DNA from: JACJYE01 sp964432875
GTDB taxonomy: Bacteria > Bacteroidota > Bacteroidia > Chitinophagales > Saprospiraceae
Assembly: GCA_964432875.1 (NCBI GenBank)
Contig: CAYSPJ010000168.1
Span: 1 to 8,933 of the forward strand
Direction of reading: 5' to 3'
DNA length: 8,933 nt
Part shown: one piece after another, positions 6,037-8,933 of the stretch
Numbering within the stretch: position 1 is the stretch's first letter
Layout: every line of letters begins with the position of its first letter
Notes under the pieces: model-generated
Databases searched by the model: none
What the model was told of the DNA's origin: nothing
The model's input: the letters and a program-made list of their open reading frames with translations, nothing else
Position numbers and translations under genes: made by a program

Positions 6037-6072
6037 CATCCCGCTGGGCGCGTGTGCGCTCCTGGCGGGATG
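6037..6072. other. Long GC-rich hairpin between the repeat array and the dioxygenase gene
   Basis: CATCCCGC (6037-6044) pairs with GCGGGATG (6065-6072) over eight base pairs. Inside it GGGCGC (6046-6051) pairs with GCGCTC (6056-6061) over six, one of them G-U, around the loop GTGT. Total pairing is 14 bp with a small asymmetric internal loop. No T-run follows directly on the plus strand, so it is a poor classical terminator. It could end transcripts from YceI in a Rho-aided way, or be part of the adjacent repeat element. Confidence 0.6.
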
Positions 6073-6078
6073 TTCTGT

Positions 6079-6107
6079 ATTGAGATTCCTTGATTTTCTT
6101 AGGTTTT
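6079..6107 (+). promoter_or_regulatory. Possible promoter for the dioxygenase gene
   Basis: ATTG (6079-6082) resembles a -33 box and TAGGTTTT (6100-6107) matches the -7 consensus TAnnTTTG except for its last base, with a 17-bp spacer. Transcription would begin a dozen bases before the ATG at 6126. The match is weak. Confidence 0.28.
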
Positions 6108-6125
6108 CAATGTAGTAATCAAACG

Positions 6126-7013
6126 ATGAACCGCAAAAAATTCCTCAAAACCCTGGCGCTCTTGCCAGCAGCAGCAGCGATTATGAAACTGAAAGATCTG
6201 AACAAAATGACCGCGCCCTTGAGCAGTACGGCAAAGATGCCGGTACTTTTCCTGGGGCATGGCAGTCCGATGAACGCCATTGAGGAGAACGACTTCGTGG
6301 CGGGTTTCCGCAAGGTGGGCCGCGAGGTGCCGCGGCCGAACGCGGTGCTGTGCATCTCCGCACATTGGGAGACGCGGGGCACCTTCGTCACGGCCATGGA
6401 GCAGCCGCGTACCATCCACGACTTTGGGGGCTTCCCGCAGGCGCTCTTCGACGTACAGTACCCGGCACCAGGCAGCCCGGAATTGGCACGGGAGGCTCAA
6501 GCCCTGGTGCAAAAAGCGCAAATTGGGCTGGACGACCGCCACTGGGGGCTGGACCACGGCGCCTGGTCGGTCATCAAACACCTCTACCCGGATGCCGACG
6601 TGCCGGTCATCCAGATGAGCCTCGACCATACCCAACCGGCCCAGTATCACTATGAACTAGCGCAGGAGCTGGCTTCCTTGCGGGAAAAAGGGGTGCTCAT
6701 CGTCGGCAGTGGCAACATGGTGCACAACTTGCGCCGGGTGGCCTGGGACCGGCTGAATGATCTTGATTTCGGCTTCGACTGGGCCATCGAGGCCAGCGAA
6801 AAGATGAAAAGCTACATCCTTGCTGGCGACCACCAGCCTTTGGTCCATTTCCATTCTCAGGGGAAGGCTTTCGACCTGGCAATCCCTACGCCGGAGCACT
6901 ACCTCCCCTTGCTCTACGTACTGGCTTTGCAGGATAAAGGAGAGGAAGCCTCGCTCTTCAACGACCGGGCGGTGGCAGGCGCGCTGACGATGACTTCCGT
7001 ACGGGTGGGGTGA
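6126..7013 (+). CDS. ygiD: YgiD/4,5-DOPA-extradiol-dioxygenase-type enzyme (LigB superfamily)
   Basis: The 295-residue product is close to Escherichia coli YgiD as I recall that protein, and is complete through the C-terminal GALTMTSVRVG. Family segments are LGHGSPMNAI (43-52, His45), CISAHWETRG (76-85, His80), HDFGGFPQALFDVQYPAPGSP (98-118), WGLDHGAWSVIKHLYP (140-155, His144), GSGNMVHNLR (194-203, His200) and TPEHYLPLLYVLAL (255-268, His258); the histidines build the metal site. Such enzymes open catechol rings such as DOPA, but the physiological substrate in bacteria is unclear. I start at ATG 6126; an in-frame TTG at 6090 would add 12 residues that look non-native. Compared with YgiD there is an extra leader of about 35 residues, MNRKKFLKTLALLPAAAA..., resembling a Tat signal in which the twin arginine is RK. 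Its role in export is uncertain. Confidence 0.92.
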   Translation: MNRKKFLKTLALLPAAAAIMKLKDLNKMTAPLSSTAKMPVLFLGHGSPMNAIEENDFVAGFRKVGREVPRPNAVLCISAHWETRGTFVTAMEQPRTIHDFGGFPQALFDVQYPAPGSPELAREAQALVQKAQIGLDDRHWGLDHGAWSVIKHLYPDADVPVIQMSLDHTQPAQYHYELAQELASLREKGVLIVGSGNMVHNLRRVAWDRLNDLDFGFDWAIEASEKMKSYILAGDHQPLVHFHSQGKAFDLAIPTPEHYLPLLYVLALQDKGEEASLFNDRAVAGALTMTSVRVG

Positions 7014-7049
7014 GCATGCCCGGCTGAGGCACAGTGATTTTTTCAGGCC

Positions 7050-7110
7050 GCGCAGATGAGGTAATCTGTGCAGCCTATCAGGCTATTTCAAGTGCTGTTT
7101 GGGATACAGC
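7050..7110. other. Three consecutive stem-loops downstream of the dioxygenase gene
   Basis: Hairpin 1: GCGCAGAT (7050-7057) pairs with ATCTGTGC (7064-7071), eight pairs with one G-U, loop GAGGTA. Hairpin 2: AGCCT (7072-7076) pairs with AGGCT (7080-7084), loop ATC. Hairpin 3: GCTGT (7094-7098) pairs with ACAGC (7106-7110), loop TTGGGAT. A T6 run at 7040-7045 lies before them, after a weak TGCC/GGCA stem near 7018-7031. This may be a structured 3' end of the dioxygenase transcript or a small RNA; no gene covers it. Confidence 0.4.
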
Positions 7111-7183
7111 CTACAGAAAGCCCAGCCTCGTCAGTGGGCCATCCTACTCCGCTTTCGCCCCTCGCTGCTAAAAAATAATTGCC

Positions 7184-7191
7184 TAAATTTG
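7184..7191 (+). promoter_or_regulatory. Bacteroidota -7 promoter box for the GH65 gene
   Basis: TAAATTTG matches TAnnTTTG exactly and lies 27 bp before the ATG at 7219, so transcription would start only about 20 nt before the coding sequence. A canonical -33 TTTG is not present at the normal spacing; TTTCG at 7153-7157 is the nearest similar sequence. Confidence 0.45.
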
Positions 7192-7218
7192 CCCATTACC
7201 AAAACGAAAAGTATGCTT

Positions 7219-8933
7219 ATGAAAAAACTAATCATCGCTTTTTCCGCCCTGGCCTTGCTCCCGGCACTGGCGCAAGCGCAGCACGAGGGTTCCCCCTGGC
7301 ATATCGTCGCCAAAGATATCGACCCGAACAATTACTTTGGCATCACTTGCGCCAATGGCATGATCGGGCTGGTCTCCTCGCCCGAGCCGATGAAAGTACG
7401 GGATGTGGTGCTCAATGGCGTTTACGACTACTACCAGCGCGGCAGAGTATCCAACATCCTCAAGACCTTCAACCACGTCAATATGAATTTGGATGTGGAC
7501 GGCCACCGCATCGGGCGCCGCGAAATCAGCAACTATGCCCAAGTGCTGGATATGAAGCAGGCCGCGCTAGAGACTTCTTTTGAGGTGGGCGACAAGGCCA
7601 GCGTGAGGCACACTATGATGGCACTGCGCCACCTGCCCTACACCGCCCTGTCGGTGGTGGAAATCACGGCAAAAAAAGACATCACCATTACGCCGATGAG
7701 CGTGATTGAAGCGCCCAACCACCTCAATGACGTGCGCAACTTCTACAGCGAAATCGACCGGCCTCACGTCAAAATACCGCTGCTCACCTCGGTGGCCCTC
7801 AGCCCTTCGGGCCGCGTCAAGGTAGCGGCTTCCACCAGTTTTATTTTCGAGGAGCCCCACGGCAGTGAGCCGACGCTTATCCACGAAGACTGGGATTACA
7901 ACATGCACTTGGCCAAGTTTTACAAAAAACTCAAGGCGGGGGAAACCTACCGCTTCTCGCTCGTCGCTTCTTCGGTTTCCTCCGAGCAGTACGAAGACCC
8001 GCACAACGAGGCCGAGCGCCTCACCATCTTCGCGATGCTGGAAGGGCGGGAGCGCCTGCTGAAGCGCCACCAGGCTGCCTGGGAACAGCTTTGGCAGAGC
8101 GATATCGTGGTTGAGGGCAATCTCGAAGATCAGCGCGATATCCACTCCATGATCTACCACCTCTACTCCTTCGCCCGCGAGGGCACGGCGTATAGCCTTT
8201 CCCCCATGGGCTTATCGGGCCTGGGCTACAACGGCCACGTTTTCTGGGATACCGAGCTGTGGATGTACCCGCCCCTGCTGGCCCTGCAACCAGAAATTGC
8301 CCGCTCGCTGCTGGAGTATCGCTTCGAGCGCCTGGGCGCTGCCAAACAAAACGCCTTCTCGCATGGATATGATGGGGCGATGTTTCCCTGGGAATCGGCG
8401 GCCGATGGCTCGGAAGACACCCCAGTCTGGGCGCTCACCGGGCCTTTTCAGCACCACATCTCCGGCGATATCGCCTGGGCCTGCTGGAAATATTATCAGG
8501 TGACTAAAGATAAAGAGTGGTTACGTAGCCGGGGCTACCCCATTATCAAAGAGGTGGCCGATTTCTGGACCAGCCGGGTGGAACGCACCGGCCCCGGGCG
8601 TTATGACATCAACAACGTCATCGGCGCCAATGAGTGGGAGGAGAATATCGACAACAACGCCTTCACTAATGGCATGGCGATTACCTCCCTGCGCTACGCA
8701 GCTCAGGCTGCCCGTGAGCTGGGCCTTCAGCCTAATCCCGATTGGGAGCACGTGGCAGCCAATATCCCCATCCTGACCTTCCCGGACGGCACCACGCGCG
8801 AGAATGCTACCTACGACGGCGTCATGATCAAACAAGCCGATGTAAATCTGTTGGCCTATCCGCTCAAAATCGTGTCTGACCCCAAGCGCATCCGGCAAGA
8901 CCTGGAGTACTACGAGCAGCGCATGGCACCCGA
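7219..8933 (+). CDS. Secreted GH65 glycoside hydrolase, 3' truncated by the window edge
   Basis: The frame runs open from ATG 7219 to the edge: 571 codons plus two bases with no stop. An in-frame ATG six bases upstream (7213) is possible, but MKK at 7219 is a normal signal start. Residues 1-20 form a Sec signal peptide, cleavage AQA|QH. An N-terminal beta-sandwich (about 25-270), a helical linker and the start of the (alpha/alpha)6 barrel follow. GH65 marks are GLGYNGHVFWDTELW (334-348), GANEWEENIDNNAFTN (469-484) with Glu472 as the predicted general acid, and IKQADVN (537-543). GH65 contains phosphorylases and hydrolases acting on alpha-glucosides. Export, where phosphorolysis makes little sense, and the GANEWEEN variant of the usual GPDEYHE-like motif favour a hydrolase such as a kojibiose- or trehalose-type alpha-glucosidase. 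The catalytic base expected in hydrolases would lie beyond the edge, along with roughly the last 100 residues. Confidence 0.9.
   Translation, partial: MKKLIIAFSALALLPALAQAQHEGSPWHIVAKDIDPNNYFGITCANGMIGLVSSPEPMKVRDVVLNGVYDYYQRGRVSNILKTFNHVNMNLDVDGHRIGRREISNYAQVLDMKQAALETSFEVGDKASVRHTMMALRHLPYTALSVVEITAKKDITITPMSVIEAPNHLNDVRNFYSEIDRPHVKIPLLTSVALSPSGRVKVAASTSFIFEEPHGSEPTLIHEDWDYNMHLAKFYKKLKAGETYRFSLVASSVSSEQYEDPHNEAERLTIFAMLEGRERLLKRHQAAWEQLWQSDIVVEGNLEDQRDIHSMIYHLYSFAREGTAYSLSPMGLSGLGYNGHVFWDTELWMYPPLLALQPEIARSLLEYRFERLGAAKQNAFSHGYDGAMFPWESAADGSEDTPVWALTGPFQHHISGDIAWACWKYYQVTKDKEWLRSRGYPIIKEVADFWTSRVERTGPGRYDINNVIGANEWEENIDNNAFTNGMAITSLRYAAQAARELGLQPNPDWEHVAANIPILTFPDGTTRENATYDGVMIKQADVNLLAYPLKIVSDPKRIRQDLEYYEQRMAP

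Noticed and set aside
5207..6115. Open frames reading through the N gap and the 18-bp array on both strands
   Set aside because: They stay open only because 18 is a multiple of three and the Ns contain no stops. The encoded SETIRE- or SSQIHE-type repeats are artefacts of the array.
6090..6125. Extended start of the dioxygenase at TTG 6090
   Set aside because: The 12 extra residues overlap the likely promoter, do not resemble a leader and displace the signal-like MNRKKFLK start at ATG 6126.
7014..7045. Rho-independent terminator after the dioxygenase gene
   Set aside because: The only stem before the T6 run is four base pairs (TGCC/GGCA) and is about nine bases from the Ts, too weak to call.

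Overview
The window looks like a scaffold from the Bacteroidota, probably a GC-rich marine or activated-sludge type near the Saprospiria. This is an inference from three things: lipoprotein signals of the L-x-A-C type on three proteins, almost no Shine-Dalgarno sequences before start codons, and exact or near matches to the Bacteroidota -7 promoter consensus TAnnTTTG in several gene-free stretches. The family mix (DUF2891, YceI without a signal peptide, DODA with an N-terminal leader, GH65 hydrolase-like enzyme) fits this too. A run of 100 Ns shows it is a draft, probably metagenomic, assembly.

Layout. Positions 1-334 hold no credible gene. They carry a purine-rich heptamer array and two diverged copies of a 42-bp repeat. 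A small secreted lipoprotein of unknown function (335-898, +) converges on, and overlaps by 17 bp, a two-gene minus-strand operon: a lipoprotein alpha/beta hydrolase of the proline iminopeptidase type (2001-3041) followed by a DUF2891 protein (882-1988) that starts at TTG behind a Shine-Dalgarno overlapping the upstream stop codon. A 222-bp divergent promoter region with a 9-bp stem-loop separates this operon from a lipoprotein M28 metallopeptidase (3264-4904, +). After a 345-bp spacer, which may hold a 43-residue minus-strand ORF, come a YceI-family protein (5250-5792, +), a palindromic element with an internal 18-bp tandem array broken by the N gap, a long hairpin, a YgiD/DODA-type extradiol dioxygenase (6126-7013, +), a cluster of three hairpins, and a secreted GH65 glycoside hydrolase that runs off the right edge (7219-8933, +).

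Functionally this is ordinary heterotroph periphery. Two predicted envelope-anchored peptidases face each other across one promoter region and could together trim peptides in the periplasm or at the surface. The secreted GH65 enzyme would cleave alpha-glucosides. YceI and the dioxygenase look like unrelated single genes. I see no defence system, phage, CRISPR, integrase, transposase, tRNA or rRNA. The most informative non-coding observation is that the two sides of the N gap end in the same 55 bases. The gap is therefore probably an assembly break in a short repeat, and the array may be only about four units long.
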